A stretch of DNA of 64,000 nt from Bacillota bacterium (GCA_012521345.1 JAAYMN010000060.1:1-64000), one strand, 5' to 3'. Counted from the first letter of the stretch, positions 1 through 9,933 are shown. Notes: a model not told the origin generated them from the sequence alone. Numbers and translations: made by a program.

Positions 1-2
1 AG

Positions 3-1559
3 CATGAAAGCAAGGACGGCTACGAGCTTATCGGCCAGTTTGGCGTAGGTTTTTATTCCGCTTTTATGGTGGCCGATGTAGTGACGGTCAAGAGCCGCGC
101 CCTCGGCAGCGAGCAGGCATACAAATGGGAGGCCAGGGGAGCTGAAGGCTATACCATTGAACCGTGCGAGAAAGAGAAAGTGGGCACGGAGGTAATCCTC
201 AAGCTGAAGGAAAACACTGAAGACGAGCGTTATGATGAATTCCTGAGCGAATACCGCCTGCGGGAACTGATCAAAAAGTATTCCGATTTTATCCGCTACC
301 CTATTGTCATGAAAGTTACCAAAACCAGAAAAAAAGCGGGCACTGACAACGAATACGAGACGTACGAAGAAGACGAAGTCATCAACAGCATGGTGCCCAT
401 CTGGCGGAAGAACAAAAACGAGCTGAAACCGGCCGATTATGAGAACTTTTATGCGGAAAAACGCTACGGTTTTGACAAGCCGCTGGCCTATATCCATATC
501 AGTGCCGAAGGCTCCGTCAGTTACAAGGCCATTCTTTATATACCGGAGCGGATTCCCTTTGATTATTACACCCGGGAATACGAAAAAGGGCTGGAACTGT
601 ATGTTAACGGCGTCCTGGTGATGAACAAGTGTCCCGACCTGCTGCCGGACTGTTTCAGTTTTGTCAAGGGCATGGTGGACTCGGAAGACCTTTCCCTGAA
701 TATCTCCCGGGAAATGCTGCAGCATGACAGGCAGCTGAGAGTCATTGCCAAAAACATAAAAAATAAGATCAAGAGTGAACTGGAAAACATGCTGCGGGCG
801 GAGAGGGAAAAATACGAGAAATTCTTCCGCGCCTTTGGCCGCCAGCTGAAATACGGCATTTATGCCGGCTTCGGCCAGGACAGGGAATTTTTGCAGGACT
901 TGCTGCTCTTTTATTCTTCCACCGAGAAAAAGCTTGTGACCCTGGATGAATACGTGACACGCATGCCGGAGGAGCAGAAATACATTTATTATGCCGCCGG
1001 CTCTTCGGTGGAAAGGATTGAAAAAATGCCCCAGACCGAACTGGTGGCGGACAAAGGCTATGAGATCCTTTATTTCACCGAGGATATTGATGAATTTGCC
1101 ATTCGCATGCTGGGTACATATAAGGAGAAGGAATTCAAGTCGGTAGCCAGCGGCGACCTGGGGCTGCCGGAGAGCGGGGACAAAGAGGAAGAAGAAAAGC
1201 CACATGCCGATTTGTTCAAGCAGATGACGGAAATCCTGAAGGGGAAAGTAAGCCTGGTGCGGGCCAGCAGGCGCCTCAAGAACCATCCTGTCTGCCTGGC
1301 CAGTGAAGGGGATTTGACCATTGAAATGGAAAAGGTCCTGAATGCCATGCCTAACCAGCCCGGCATCAAAGCGGAACGAGTCCTGGAGATAAATACGAAT
1401 CACCCCGTCTTTACCGCTTTGAAAAAGGCTTTTGCTGGCGACACGGAGAAGTTTAAGCTGTATACGAACCTTCTATACAACCAGGCTTTACTGATTGAAG
1501 GCCTGCCGGTGGAGGATCCGCTGGCATTGTCGGAGCAAATCTGCCAGATCATGGTTTAG
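3..1559 (+). CDS. htpG: Chaperone HtpG (Hsp90), 3' part, truncated by window start
   Basis: ATP-dependent cytosolic chaperone of the Hsp90 family. The frame is open from base 3, so the true start lies upstream of the window. The first visible residues hold the GQFGVGFYS glycine-rich lid motif of the GHKL ATPase domain. They are followed by the middle domain, with the conserved segment around SREMLQ, and a C-terminal dimerisation domain ending at IMV. The 518 visible residues correspond to all but roughly the first hundred residues of a normal HtpG. A strong hairpin terminator follows at once, so this is the last gene of its transcript. Identification is secure; only the N-terminus is unseen. 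Confidence 0.96.
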   Translation, partial: HESKDGYELIGQFGVGFYSAFMVADVVTVKSRALGSEQAYKWEARGAEGYTIEPCEKEKVGTEVILKLKENTEDERYDEFLSEYRLRELIKKYSDFIRYPIVMKVTKTRKKAGTDNEYETYEEDEVINSMVPIWRKNKNELKPADYENFYAEKRYGFDKPLAYIHISAEGSVSYKAILYIPERIPFDYYTREYEKGLELYVNGVLVMNKCPDLLPDCFSFVKGMVDSEDLSLNISREMLQHDRQLRVIAKNIKNKIKSELENMLRAEREKYEKFFRAFGRQLKYGIYAGFGQDREFLQDLLLFYSSTEKKLVTLDEYVTRMPEEQKYIYYAAGSSVERIEKMPQTELVADKGYEILYFTEDIDEFAIRMLGTYKEKEFKSVASGDLGLPESGDKEEEEKPHADLFKQMTEILKGKVSLVRASRRLKNHPVCLASEGDLTIEMEKVLNAMPNQPGIKAERVLEINTNHPVFTALKKAFAGDTEKFKLYTNLLYNQALLIEGLPVEDPLALSEQICQIMV

Positions 1560-1572
1560 GCTTATGTAAGGG

Positions 1573-1605
1573 AGGGCGAAAGTCTTTGGGCTTTCGCCCT
1601 TTTTG
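1573..1605 (+). terminator. Intrinsic terminator of htpG
   Basis: A 10-bp perfect stem (AGGGCGAAAG at 1573-1582 with CTTTCGCCCT at 1591-1600) and an 8-nt loop run into a T tract. It lies 13 bases after the htpG stop. Confidence 0.9.
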
Positions 1606-1631
1606 CCGCATTTTTTTCTCTTATTTTGTCC

Positions 1632-1662
1632 TTGACATTAACGTAACGTAAAGGTGTAGACT
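1632..1662 (+). promoter_or_regulatory. MerR-type promoter and operator with 19-bp spacer
   Basis: TTGACA at 1632-1637 and TAGACT at 1657-1662 are separated by 19 bp. MerR-family activators remodel exactly this over-long spacing. The spacer carries the dyad ACGTAACGT, centred near 1645. It lies just upstream of the MerR/TipAS gene, so autoregulation is expected. Confidence 0.72.
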
Positions 1663-1684
1663 GAACATGCCGGGAGGTGTTGTC

Positions 1685-2449
1685 ATGGAGTATACGGTAA
1701 AGGCTCTGGCCCGGCTGGCCGGTATCAGCCCGCGCACGCTGCGCTATTATGATGAAATAGGCCTTTTGCGGCCGGCCAGGGTAAATGCGGCCGGTCACCG
1801 GCTGTACGGGCGGGAAGAAGTGGACAAACTGCAGCAGATCCTGTTTTACCGGGAACTGGGATTAAACCTGGACCGTATTGCCCGCATTGTCAATGACCCT
1901 GCTTTTGACGTGCTGCAGGCACTGAGAAAGCACCTGCACGACCTCCTGGCCAAAAAGCGGCACCTGGAAAAAATCATTGCCACGGTGGAGAAAACTATCC
2001 GGGCGCAGGAAGGGGGTTTGGAGATGAGCGACGAGGAAAAATTTGCCGCTTTTAAAGATAAGCTTTTGGCTGAAAACGAAGCCAAATACGGCAGGGAAAT
2101 CAGGGAAAAATACGGCGAGGAAGCGGTGGAGCGCTCCAACCGGCAGTTCAGGAATATGAGCCAAGAAGATTATGAGCGCTTTAAAAACCTGGAGCAGGAA
2201 GTTAAAAACACCCTGGCGGAGGCGGTAAAAACGGGGGACCCGGCGGGCCCTTCGGCGCAGAAGGCAGCCGCCCTGCACAAAGAGTGGCTGACCTGCGCCT
2301 GGGGGCACTACAGCCCGGAAGCCCATGCGGGTATTGTGCAAATGTATGTTGATGATCCGCGCTTTGCCGCCTATTACGATGCGATCCGGCCGGGCGCAGC
2401 CGCTTTTTTGCGGGATGCGGTTCTGGTTTTTACCGGCCGGAAACAGTAA
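1685..2449 (+). CDS. MerR-family regulator with TipAS effector-binding domain
   Basis: Transcription regulator of 254 residues. Residues 1-70 form a MerR winged helix-turn-helix that begins YTVKALARLAGISPRTLRYYD, followed by a coiled-coil dimerisation helix (about 75-110). The C-terminal half (about 115-250) matches the TipAS fold that captures antibiotics or other small ligands in TipAL and Mta. I chose the ATG at 1685 because GGGAGGTG lies 5-12 bases upstream; the in-frame ATG at 1667 lacks a ribosome site and would lie nearly on the -10 element. The gene stands alone between two terminators, so its regulon beyond its own promoter cannot be read here. The inducing ligand is unknown. Confidence 0.9.
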   Translation: MEYTVKALARLAGISPRTLRYYDEIGLLRPARVNAAGHRLYGREEVDKLQQILFYRELGLNLDRIARIVNDPAFDVLQALRKHLHDLLAKKRHLEKIIATVEKTIRAQEGGLEMSDEEKFAAFKDKLLAENEAKYGREIREKYGEEAVERSNRQFRNMSQEDYERFKNLEQEVKNTLAEAVKTGDPAGPSAQKAAALHKEWLTCAWGHYSPEAHAGIVQMYVDDPRFAAYYDAIRPGAAAFLRDAVLVFTGRKQ

Positions 2450-2450
2450 A

Positions 2451-2484
2451 AACAACCCCCTCGGTGCCCTACCGAGGGGGTTGT
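2451..2484. terminator. Bidirectional terminator between merR and glnS
   Basis: The arms AACAACCCCCTCGGT and ACCGAGGGGGTTGT form a long GC-rich stem with a 5-nt loop (2466-2470). It sits between converging genes and can serve both strands. Confidence 0.9.
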
Positions 2485-2489
2485 GCCTC

Positions 2490-4196
2490 TTATTGCCCTT
2501 TTTGCATCTGTTTTGCCCAGGAATCCCGCAGGCCCACCGTGAGGTTGTAGACAATTTTCCCTTCCTCTGCGTCCTTGGGATCCAGGTAAAAATAACCCTT
2601 GCGCATGAACTGGAAGCGGCTGCCCGGAGCGGCGGCTGCCAGCGCCGGTTCCGCAGGAACGTTTTCCAGGACGGTCAGTGATCGGGGGTTGAGATTGGCA
2701 AACAGTTCTTCCTCGTTTTCTCCTTCAGGATCCTCCTGGGTAAAGAGGTTTTCGAAAAGGCGCACGGTTATCCTGGCTGCGTGTGCCACAGAAACCCAAT
2801 GGATCACACCTTTAACCTTTTTGCCGCTGGCATCCCCGCCGCTTTTTGTCCTGGGGTCATAGCTGGCGCGCAGTTCGATTATCCGGCCGTCACGGTCTCT
2901 GATGACTTCGTCACATTTAATAATGTAGGCGCCTTTTAAGCGGACTTCCCTGCCGGGTGCAAGACGATGGAAGCTTTTCGGCGGGTTTTCCATGAAATCA
3001 TCCCGCTCAATGTAGATCTCCCTGCCGAAAGGGACCTTCCGCACACCGGCACTTTCATCACCCGGCAAATTTTCCAGTTCAAGCATTTCCGTTTTGCCTT
3101 CCGGCCAGTTGGTAATGACTACTTTCAGCGGGTCGAGCACGGCCATCATCCTGTGGGCGTGGTCCTGCAGGTCCTGCCGGATGCAGTGTTCCAGGAGGGC
3201 CAGATCAATAGTGCTGTCGGCCCGTGCCACTCCAACACGTTCCGTGAAGTCAGCGATGGCGGAAGGACGGACGCCGCGGCGGCGCAGGCCGGCGATTGTC
3301 GGCATCCGCGGGTCGTCCCAGCCGAAGACATGCCCTTCCTCCACCAAGCGGCGCAGTTTGCGCTTGCTCATCACTGTATAGGTCAGGTTGAGGCGGGCGA
3401 ATTCTATCTGCCGTGAACGTGTCTTGATGACTTCGGGCATCAGTTCCAGGGCGTTTGCTACCACCCAGTCGTAAAGCGGCCGGTGGTCCGAATATTCAAT
3501 GGAACAGAGGGAATGGGTAATTCCCTCCAGCGCATCGGTAAAAGGATGGTCAAAATCATACATGGGATAGATGCACCACTTGTTCCCGGTGCGGTGGTGC
3601 GAAGTGTGCAGAATGCGGTAGAGTACCGGGTCCCGCATGTTTAAATTGCCGGAAGCCATATCAATTTTGGCCCGCAGCACCCGTGAGCCGTCCGGGAATT
3701 CCCCGTTGCGCATGCGTTCAAAAAGGTCCAGGTTTTCTTCCACGCTCCGATTGCGATAGGGGCTTTCCTTGCCCGGTTCGGTCAGGGTTCCGCGGTATTG
3801 CCTGATTTCTTCCTGGCTCAAATCACAGACATAAGCCCGGCCGGCCTTGATCAGGCGACGGGCGAATTCATATTTCAGCTCAAAAGAATCGGAAGTGTAA
3901 AACAGGCGGTCTTCCCAGTCCACCCCAAGCCAGCGGAGGTCTTCCAGAATGGAGTCGACAAATTCCTGTTCTTCCTTTGCCGGATTGGTATCGTCAAAAC
4001 GCAGATTGAATTTGCCGTTGAAGGCTTTGGCCATCCTGTAATTCAGAAGAATGGCCTTGGCATGTCCGATGTGAAGATAGCCGTTGGGCTCGGGCGGGAA
4101 ACGTGTATGCACCCTGCCGCCGTTTTTCCCTTCCGCCACGTCTTTGCTGATAATATTGTAAATAAAGTTGGAAGTAACTTCGGGACTATGCGCCAT
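2490..4196 (-). CDS. glnS: Glutaminyl-tRNA synthetase
   Basis: Charges tRNA-Gln with glutamine in the cytosol. The 568-residue protein is a class I synthetase: the HIGH motif is at residues 42-45 in [10 protein letters not shown], and the KMSKS-type loop is VMSKR at about 276-280. The C-terminal beta-barrel anticodon-binding domain typical of GlnRS follows. The ATG at 4196 is preceded by AGGAG; the open frame extends further upstream but lacks GlnRS similarity. Many Bacillota make Gln-tRNA indirectly through GatCAB, so a dedicated GlnRS is a lineage marker rather than universal. Length and motifs are normal. Confidence 0.95.
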   Translation of the reverse strand: MAHSPEVTSNFIYNIISKDVAEGKNGGRVHTRFPPEPNGYLHIGHAKAILLNYRMAKAFNGKFNLRFDDTNPAKEEQEFVDSILEDLRWLGVDWEDRLFYTSDSFELKYEFARRLIKAGRAYVCDLSQEEIRQYRGTLTEPGKESPYRNRSVEENLDLFERMRNGEFPDGSRVLRAKIDMASGNLNMRDPVLYRILHTSHHRTGNKWCIYPMYDFDHPFTDALEGITHSLCSIEYSDHRPLYDWVVANALELMPEVIKTRSRQIEFARLNLTYTVMSKRKLRRLVEEGHVFGWDDPRMPTIAGLRRRGVRPSAIADFTERVGVARADSTIDLALLEHCIRQDLQDHAHRMMAVLDPLKVVITNWPEGKTEMLELENLPGDESAGVRKVPFGREIYIERDDFMENPPKSFHRLAPGREVRLKGAYIIKCDEVIRDRDGRIIELRASYDPRTKSGGDASGKKVKGVIHWVSVAHAARITVRLFENLFTQEDPEGENEEELFANLNPRSLTVLENVPAEPALAAAAPGSRFQFMRKGYFYLDPKDAEEGKIVYNLTVGLRDSWAKQMQKGQ

Positions 4197-4461
4197 CTGT
4201 TTTCTCTCCTTCACTACTGATAAAATATCCGGAAGTAGTCTCCTCCTATTATAGCAGAGATTGCCTCCCGCAAACAAATGCTCCGGTAAAAAAGTCTTGC
4301 AAGAGCGCCGGCGGCGGGTAATAATTATTGTCTGAAATTTTGCGTTTTTATTGTATAATATGTTGTGTACGTACCAAAGCAAATTTTCTGCGAGCAGCAC
4401 ATTTGCGCTACCCAAGACACGCTCCGGAGAATCAAGAGAATATCAAAAGGAGGATGAACGG

Positions 4462-5616
4462 GTGCAGTACAGAAAATTTGGCAAACTTGACTGGCAGGTA
4501 TCGGCTCTCGGTTTTGGTGCAATGCGCCTGCCCATAAAAGGAGGGCATGACCAGATCGTAGAAGAGGAAGCCATTGCCATGATACGCCGCGCCATCGACG
4601 GAGGGGTAAATTATATTGATACCGCCTGGAATTATCATGACGGCAAAAGTGAAGTGGTAGTGGGCAAAGCTCTGCAGGACGGCTACCGGGCGCGGGTAAA
4701 AGTGGCTACCAAAGCGCCAATCCGTTTGTACAAAAAGCAGGATGATTTTGACCGCTTCCTGGACGAGCAGTTGCAAAGACTGCAGCTTGATTGCGTTGAT
4801 TTTTACCTGCTGCACGGCATAGACCAGGACCAGTGGGAAAATATTGCCCTGAAACTGGATCTTTTGAGCCGGGCCGAGGCGGCCCTGGCGGACGGGCGTA
4901 TCAAGCATCTTGGCTTCTCCTTCCATGACAAGCTGCCCGCTTTTAAGCAAATCATCGATGGTTATGACAAGTGGGAATTTTGCCAGATCCAGTATAATTA
5001 CATGGACATAGAAAACCAGGCAGGGATGGAAGGTCTGAAGTACGCCGCTGCCAAAGGCCTGGCTGTTGTCATTATGGAGCCGCTGCTCGGGGGCAAGCTG
5101 GCCAATCCGCCGCAGGAAATTGCGGCCGTCATGCGGGAGGCCGATCCTAACAGAACACCGGCCGATTGGGCCCTGCAATGGCTTTGGAGCCAGCCTGAAA
5201 TTTCCGTGGTTTTAAGCGGTATGTCCACCATGCAGCAGGTCGAGGAGAACCTGACCTCGGCAGCCAAATCGGGGGTAAATACCTTCACGGCGGAGGAGCA
5301 GGCAGTAATAGACGAAGTCCGTAGAAAATACATGGCCAAAACGCAGATCCCCTGCACAGGCTGTGCCTATTGTACCCCCTGCCCGCAAAATGTGGCCATT
5401 CCCAACTGTTTCAAGCTGTATAATGACGGTTATATGTACGGTGATCTTGACCAGACCCGCTTCCATTACAAATTTTTTATCAAGGAAGATTCCCGGGCAA
5501 ACAACTGTATCCAATGCCGCGCCTGTGAGGAAAAATGCCCGCAGAAGATTCCCATCAGCGAGTGGATGCCGAAAGTACACAGCGTTCTGGGTGAGGGACA
5601 ACCTTATAATAGTTAA
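4462..5616 (+). CDS. Aldo/keto reductase with C-terminal dual 4Fe-4S ferredoxin-like domain
   Basis: Probable oxidoreductase of 384 residues. Residues 1-290 form the TIM-barrel aldo/keto reductase domain, with the N-terminal LGFGAMRLP and the catalytic region DTAWNYHDGKSE. The C-terminus carries two CxxCxxCxxxCP cluster motifs (CTGCAYCTPCP and CIQCRACEEKCP) that should bind two 4Fe-4S clusters. This architecture is common in anaerobic Clostridia; substrates are mostly unknown. The start is GTG at 4462, preceded by AAAAGGAGGA, and not the upstream in-frame ATG at 4351. A -10-like TATAAT lies at 4354-4359. The gene is monocistronic, ending at a terminator. Confidence 0.88.
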   Translation: MQYRKFGKLDWQVSALGFGAMRLPIKGGHDQIVEEEAIAMIRRAIDGGVNYIDTAWNYHDGKSEVVVGKALQDGYRARVKVATKAPIRLYKKQDDFDRFLDEQLQRLQLDCVDFYLLHGIDQDQWENIALKLDLLSRAEAALADGRIKHLGFSFHDKLPAFKQIIDGYDKWEFCQIQYNYMDIENQAGMEGLKYAAAKGLAVVIMEPLLGGKLANPPQEIAAVMREADPNRTPADWALQWLWSQPEISVVLSGMSTMQQVEENLTSAAKSGVNTFTAEEQAVIDEVRRKYMAKTQIPCTGCAYCTPCPQNVAIPNCFKLYNDGYMYGDLDQTRFHYKFFIKEDSRANNCIQCRACEEKCPQKIPISEWMPKVHSVLGEGQPYNS

Positions 5617-5632
5617 ACTGCATTTTTCCTGC

Positions 5633-5667
5633 AAAACGGACGGTTTCCACCAGGAGCCGTCCGTTTT
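5633..5667 (+). terminator. Intrinsic terminator after the aldo/keto reductase
   Basis: AAAACGGACGG (5633-5643) pairs with CCGTCCGTTTT (5657-5667), giving an 11-bp stem that ends in a T tract. Confidence 0.85.
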
Positions 5668-5753
5668 CCTCCCGGTTCCTGCAAACAGCCTGGAAAATAG
5701 TTTTCTGTAATTGCTTTGTACTGGATTGAAAATGGCTTCGGGGTATTATAAAA

Positions 5754-5784
5754 TAGGTTGGTAATCTAATATATTGGCCACCTA
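5754..5784 (+). promoter_or_regulatory. Candidate MarR operator dyad
   Basis: TAGGTTGGTAAT (5754-5765) and ATTGGCCACCTA (5773-5784) form an imperfect dyad, 9 of 12 positions paired, with a 7-nt centre. It lies 38 bases ahead of the marR start and just downstream of a possible promoter (TTGAAA at 5726, AT-rich -10 near 5747). Autorepression is the natural reading; this is inference. Confidence 0.45.
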
Positions 5785-5821
5785 AGTATTTTGCTGCCGG
5801 CCGCTGGAAGGGTGAGAAAAT

Positions 5822-6277
5822 GTGAACAACGGGCAGCATGAATTGGTGCAGTGTCTTATGGAGGCTTTTTTCCGTTTCCGGCTATTACGTAACAAAAGTT
5901 TTGTCCCCGGTATGAAGCAGAGCGAAATGCGGATGCTCCATCTTGTTGCCAGGCATCGCCGGGAAACAGGGCGGGGCATAAAAATTGCCGAATTAAGCCG
6001 GATTATGTGGGTTACTTCACCTACCATAACCCAGCTGACCAACAGCCTGGAAGCAAGGGGGTTGGTGGAGCGGTACACCGATGCCAATGACCGCCGGGTT
6101 GTTTATGTGCAGCTGACGGAAGCAGGAGAGACTGTGCTGAAACAGGCATCTGACGCTTTTTGTGCCCGCTTTGGCCGCCTTGTGCAGCATCTGGGCCCGG
6201 AAAAAAGCAAACTGCTGGCGGACCTGCTGGCGGAATGCCTTGCTTTCCTGCGTGCCGACATGGAAAAAAACTGCTGA
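5822..6277 (+). CDS. MarR-family transcriptional regulator
   Basis: Winged-helix regulator of 151 residues that probably represses the following ABC exporter genes. The recognition region reads IKIAELSRIMWVTSPTITQLTNSLEARGLVERYTDANDRR, split here only by description: DNA-recognition helix at about 63-80, beta-wing with the DxNDRR signature at about 90-96. The start is GTG at 5822, with GGAAGGGTGAG upstream. It ends 16 bases before the first exporter subunit and is evidently co-transcribed with both. Such marR-ABC-ABC operons typically respond to drugs or toxic amphiphiles; the ligand here is unknown. Confidence 0.88.
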   Translation: MNNGQHELVQCLMEAFFRFRLLRNKSFVPGMKQSEMRMLHLVARHRRETGRGIKIAELSRIMWVTSPTITQLTNSLEARGLVERYTDANDRRVVYVQLTEAGETVLKQASDAFCARFGRLVQHLGPEKSKLLADLLAECLAFLRADMEKNC

Positions 6278-6293
6278 CAGGAGTGAAGGCAGC

Positions 6294-8021
6294 TTGTTCA
6301 AACTGATGCGTTACCTGAAACCGGTTCGCTTGCTGGTCATTTTGTCCTTAGTCTTAGTAATGGTGCGTGCCCTCACCGACCTGTACCTCCCCAGCCTGAC
6401 GGCGGATATTGTTAACATCGGCATTACAGGCGGCGATACAGGCTATATCCTGCGGGTAAGCGGCATAATGCTTTGTATTGCGGCTCTCGGCGGCTTGTGT
6501 GCCGTCCTGAACGCTTTCTTTTCCGCCCGGGCTGCGGCCGGGTTTGCCCGGATCCTGCGGGAAAAAGTTTTTACCCATGTGGCAAGTTTTTCCCTGAGCG
6601 AATTTGACCGGTTCGGAACGGCAACCTTGATTACCAGGACGACCAACGATATTACGCAGTTGCAGATGTTTACCATGATGGGCATCCGCATGATGGTTAT
6701 GGCGCCCATGATGTGCGTCGGCGGCACTATAATGGCTGTCTCCAAGGACCCGGTCCTGTCGCTGGTCTTTGTTTTGGCCCTGCCGCTGCTTTTTCTGGTA
6801 ATTACCCTTATCGGCAGAAAAGGCCTGCCCTTATTTCGGCAAATGCAGGAAAAGCTGGACCGGCTAAACCTGATTTTCCGCGAACGCCTGACAGGGATCA
6901 GGGTCATCCGTGCTTTTAACCGGGATCACTACGAGCAGGAACGCTTCCGGGACGCCAATACCGATTATACGGCCACTGCCATTTATGTGCACCGCATGGT
7001 ATCCGTTATGATGCCGGTGATGATGGTTGTGATGAACTTTACTACCATTGCCATTGTCTGGTTCGGCGGTCTGCGTATTGACCTTGGTTTCATGATGGTG
7101 GGCGACCTGATGGCTTTCATTCAGTATGGTATGCATATTATGATGTCCATGTTTGCTCTCTCCATGCTGTTTATCATGATACCGCGGGCTGCCGCTTCCG
7201 CCGACAGGATTAATGAAATTCTGGAGACCAAGCCGCAGATTGCCGATACGCCGGCGCCGCAAAAAGCAACCGGCAGAAAGGGATATGTGGAATTCAGGAA
7301 TGTCACTTTCAGCTATCCGGGTGCGGAACGCCCGGCTATCTGCGATGTTTCCTTCCGGGCGGGCCCGGGGGAGACTACTGCCATCATCGGCGGTACCGGT
7401 TCGGGCAAGTCTACTATTTCCAACCTGCTGTTGCGTTTTTATGATGTTGAAAGCGGCAGCATCCTGGTTGACGGTGTGGATATACGCGAGCTGCCGCAGG
7501 CTGAACTGCGGGCAAAAATCGGCTATGTACCACAGAGGTCCGTTCTCTTTTCCGGTACGGTAAAAAGCAATATCCTTTTTGGCAGGGAAGACGCCACCGA
7601 AGCAGAAATCCGCCATGCCGCCGATATTGCCCAGGCTACGGAATTTATCGAGGAAATGCCGGGGGGATTTGAGGCGGAAATTGTCCAGGGCGGCATGAAC
7701 GTTTCCGGCGGACAGAAACAGCGTCTCGCCATTGCCCGCGCCCTTGTCCGCAAGCCGGAAATCTACATTTTTGACGACAGTTTTTCCGCCCTTGATTTTA
7801 AAACCGACGCCAGGCTGCGGGCCGCTCTGAAAAAAGAAACTGCCGAGGCAACAGTCATTATTGTGGCACAGCGCGTCAGCACTGTCATGGATGCCGATCG
7901 GATTGTTGTCCTGGAGAACGGCAAAGTGGCGGGCATCGGTACCCACAGGGAACTCCTGCAGCAGAATGAGGTTTACCGGGAGATTGTCTTATCACAACTA
8001 TCAGAGGAGGAAATAGCATGA
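6294..8021 (+). CDS. Heterodimeric ABC exporter, subunit with degenerate ATP site
   Basis: Half-transporter of about 575 residues: six membrane segments (about 10-310), then a nucleotide-binding domain. Walker A is GGTGSGKST and the signature is NVSGGQKQR. Walker B reads YIFDDSFSALD, with Asp replacing the catalytic Glu, and the switch His is replaced by Gln in VAQRVSTV. This is the hallmark of the inactive half of heterodimeric exporters such as BmrCD or LmrCD. The start is taken as TTG 6294, with AGGAG 10 bases upstream; ATG 6306 is the alternative. The end overlaps the partner gene by ATGA, so translation is coupled. Substrate unknown, likely drugs or lipophilic compounds. Confidence 0.9.
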   Translation: MFKLMRYLKPVRLLVILSLVLVMVRALTDLYLPSLTADIVNIGITGGDTGYILRVSGIMLCIAALGGLCAVLNAFFSARAAAGFARILREKVFTHVASFSLSEFDRFGTATLITRTTNDITQLQMFTMMGIRMMVMAPMMCVGGTIMAVSKDPVLSLVFVLALPLLFLVITLIGRKGLPLFRQMQEKLDRLNLIFRERLTGIRVIRAFNRDHYEQERFRDANTDYTATAIYVHRMVSVMMPVMMVVMNFTTIAIVWFGGLRIDLGFMMVGDLMAFIQYGMHIMMSMFALSMLFIMIPRAAASADRINEILETKPQIADTPAPQKATGRKGYVEFRNVTFSYPGAERPAICDVSFRAGPGETTAIIGGTGSGKSTISNLLLRFYDVESGSILVDGVDIRELPQAELRAKIGYVPQRSVLFSGTVKSNILFGREDATEAEIRHAADIAQATEFIEEMPGGFEAEIVQGGMNVSGGQKQRLAIARALVRKPEIYIFDDSFSALDFKTDARLRAALKKETAEATVIIVAQRVSTVMDADRIVVLENGKVAGIGTHRELLQQNEVYREIVLSQLSEEEIA

Positions 8022-9928
8022 GCAGCACGGAACGGCACAACACCTTGCCTCCTGCAACAGGCCGGCGTCCTCCCGGTTTTCCGCCGCCTCCCGGGGGCGG
8101 CGGCAGGCGCTTCGGCATGATGCTGCCGGCGGAAAAACCGAAAGATTTCCGCAGGACTGTGCGCAGGCTCGCCTACTACTTGCGGCCGCACAGCCTGGCA
8201 CTGTTTTTGGTCTTCATTTTATCCGTTGGCGGTATTGTTTTTAATGTAATCAGTCCCAAAATTCTTGGCCGGGCAACCACCATTATTTTTGCCGGGGTAC
8301 AGGCCAAGGCGGCAGGAACTCCGGGAGCCGCCATCAACTTTGCCGGGATAGGGCAGATCCTGCGCCTGCTGCTTCTGCTTTATGCCGGCAGTGCAATCTG
8401 CCGTTATCTGGAACAATACATTATGGCAGGTATTTCGCAAAAGACAATCTTCCACCTGCGCAGTGATGTGAGTGCCAAGCTGGTGCGATTGCCTCTCAAA
8501 TACTATGATGCCAACCCGCACGGCGATATCATGAGCCGTCTTACCAATGATATTGACACTATCGGCAACACGCTGCAGCAGAGTCTGACCCAGATACTGG
8601 AGGCTTTTATCACCCTGGCCGGCGTCTTGACATTAATGCTGACCATTAACGGCTGGCTGACACTGATTGTCCTGGTAACGCTGCCGCTGTCCTTTCTTGT
8701 TGCCAGGGCGGTAACCCGGTATTCCCAGAAACAGTTTGTCGCCCAGCAGCGGGAACTGGGGCTGCTGAACGCTCATGTTGAGGAAATGTTCGGCGGCCAC
8801 CTGATAGTCAAGGCATTTAACCGCGAAGCCGCATCCGTTGCCGCCTTCAAGGCGATCAATGAACGTTTATACGAAGCCGGCTGGAAGGCGCAATTTGTCT
8901 CCGGCATCATCATGCCATTGCTGAATTTAGTCCAAAATTTGGGGTATATTTTAACGGCAGTGGCCGGCGCTGTTTTTGTCACCCGCGGACAGATGCTGAT
9001 TGGTGATGTGCAGGCTTTCTTCCAGTACTCGCGCCAGTTTAACCAGCCCATTTTGCAGGCGGCCAATATTGCCAACATTTTTCAATCCGCGGTTGCAGCT
9101 GCGGAACGTGTTTTTGAACTGCTTGACGCAGCGGAGGAAATCCCGGACGGCAGGGACGCGCTGGCAACCTTTTCTCCGGCGGGGAATGTACGCTTTGAAA
9201 ATGTACAGTTTGGCTACAAAGAAGACGAGCTCTTGATGCACGACCTGAATATTGAAGTTCACTCAGGCCAGACTGTTGCTATTGTAGGACCCACGGGAGC
9301 AGGCAAAACAACACTTGTCAATCTCTTGATGCGTTTTTATGAAATCAGCGGCGGCCGTATTCTCATAGACGGCGTTGATATCCGCGACATTAAAAGGAGC
9401 GCCTTGCGCAGTATTTTCGGCATGGTCCTGCAGGACACCTGGCTGTTTAAGGGTACGATCCGCGACAATATTGCCTACGGCAGGCCGGAGGCAAGCGACG
9501 AGGAAATATACCGGGCTGCACGCGCCGCCCAGATTGATCATTTTATCCGCACTCTGCCGGAAGGCTACAATACCGTCCTCAATGAAGAGGCCTCCAACAT
9601 CTCGGCCGGTCAGAAACAACTCCTGACTATTGCCCGTGCCATCCTGGCCGATCCTGCCATTCTCATTCTGGATGAAGCCACCAGCAGCGTTGATACCAGG
9701 ACGGAAATCCTGATCCAGCGTGCCATGCAGGAACTGATGAAAGGCCGCACCAGCTTTGTCATTGCCCACCGCCTCTCCACCGTTCGCGATGCTGACCTGA
9801 TTTTGGTGCTGAAGAACGGCGATGTGGTGGAAAAAGGCACCCATGCCGAACTGCTGGCCAGAGGCGGTTTTTATGCCGAGATCTATCACAGCCAGTTTGC
9901 CTCCGGTGAGCTGCAGGAAACAGGGTAA
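8018..9928 (+). CDS. Heterodimeric ABC exporter, catalytic subunit
   Basis: Partner half-transporter of 636 residues. A proline- and glycine-rich cytosolic N-terminus of about 50 residues precedes six membrane segments and a canonical nucleotide-binding domain: Walker A GPTGAGKTT, Walker B LILDEATSSVD with catalytic Glu, and switch His in IAHRLSTV. The signature is altered to NISAGQKQL. The active composite site therefore pairs this Walker motif set with the intact SGGQ signature of the upstream subunit. It starts at ATG 8018 within the stop of the first subunit, behind a GAGGAGG site. Together the two form the exporter presumably controlled by the MarR protein. Confidence 0.92.
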   Translation: MSSTERHNTLPPATGRRPPGFPPPPGGGGRRFGMMLPAEKPKDFRRTVRRLAYYLRPHSLALFLVFILSVGGIVFNVISPKILGRATTIIFAGVQAKAAGTPGAAINFAGIGQILRLLLLLYAGSAICRYLEQYIMAGISQKTIFHLRSDVSAKLVRLPLKYYDANPHGDIMSRLTNDIDTIGNTLQQSLTQILEAFITLAGVLTLMLTINGWLTLIVLVTLPLSFLVARAVTRYSQKQFVAQQRELGLLNAHVEEMFGGHLIVKAFNREAASVAAFKAINERLYEAGWKAQFVSGIIMPLLNLVQNLGYILTAVAGAVFVTRGQMLIGDVQAFFQYSRQFNQPILQAANIANIFQSAVAAAERVFELLDAAEEIPDGRDALATFSPAGNVRFENVQFGYKEDELLMHDLNIEVHSGQTVAIVGPTGAGKTTLVNLLMRFYEISGGRILIDGVDIRDIKRSALRSIFGMVLQDTWLFKGTIRDNIAYGRPEASDEEIYRAARAAQIDHFIRTLPEGYNTVLNEEASNISAGQKQLLTIARAILADPAILILDEATSSVDTRTEILIQRAMQELMKGRTSFVIAHRLSTVRDADLILVLKNGDVVEKGTHAELLARGGFYAEIYHSQFASGELQETG

Positions 9929-9933
9929 ACCCT

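Noticed and set aside
6864-7946. Minus-strand open frame of 360 codons
   Set aside because: Antisense to the first ABC exporter subunit, with no start signals.
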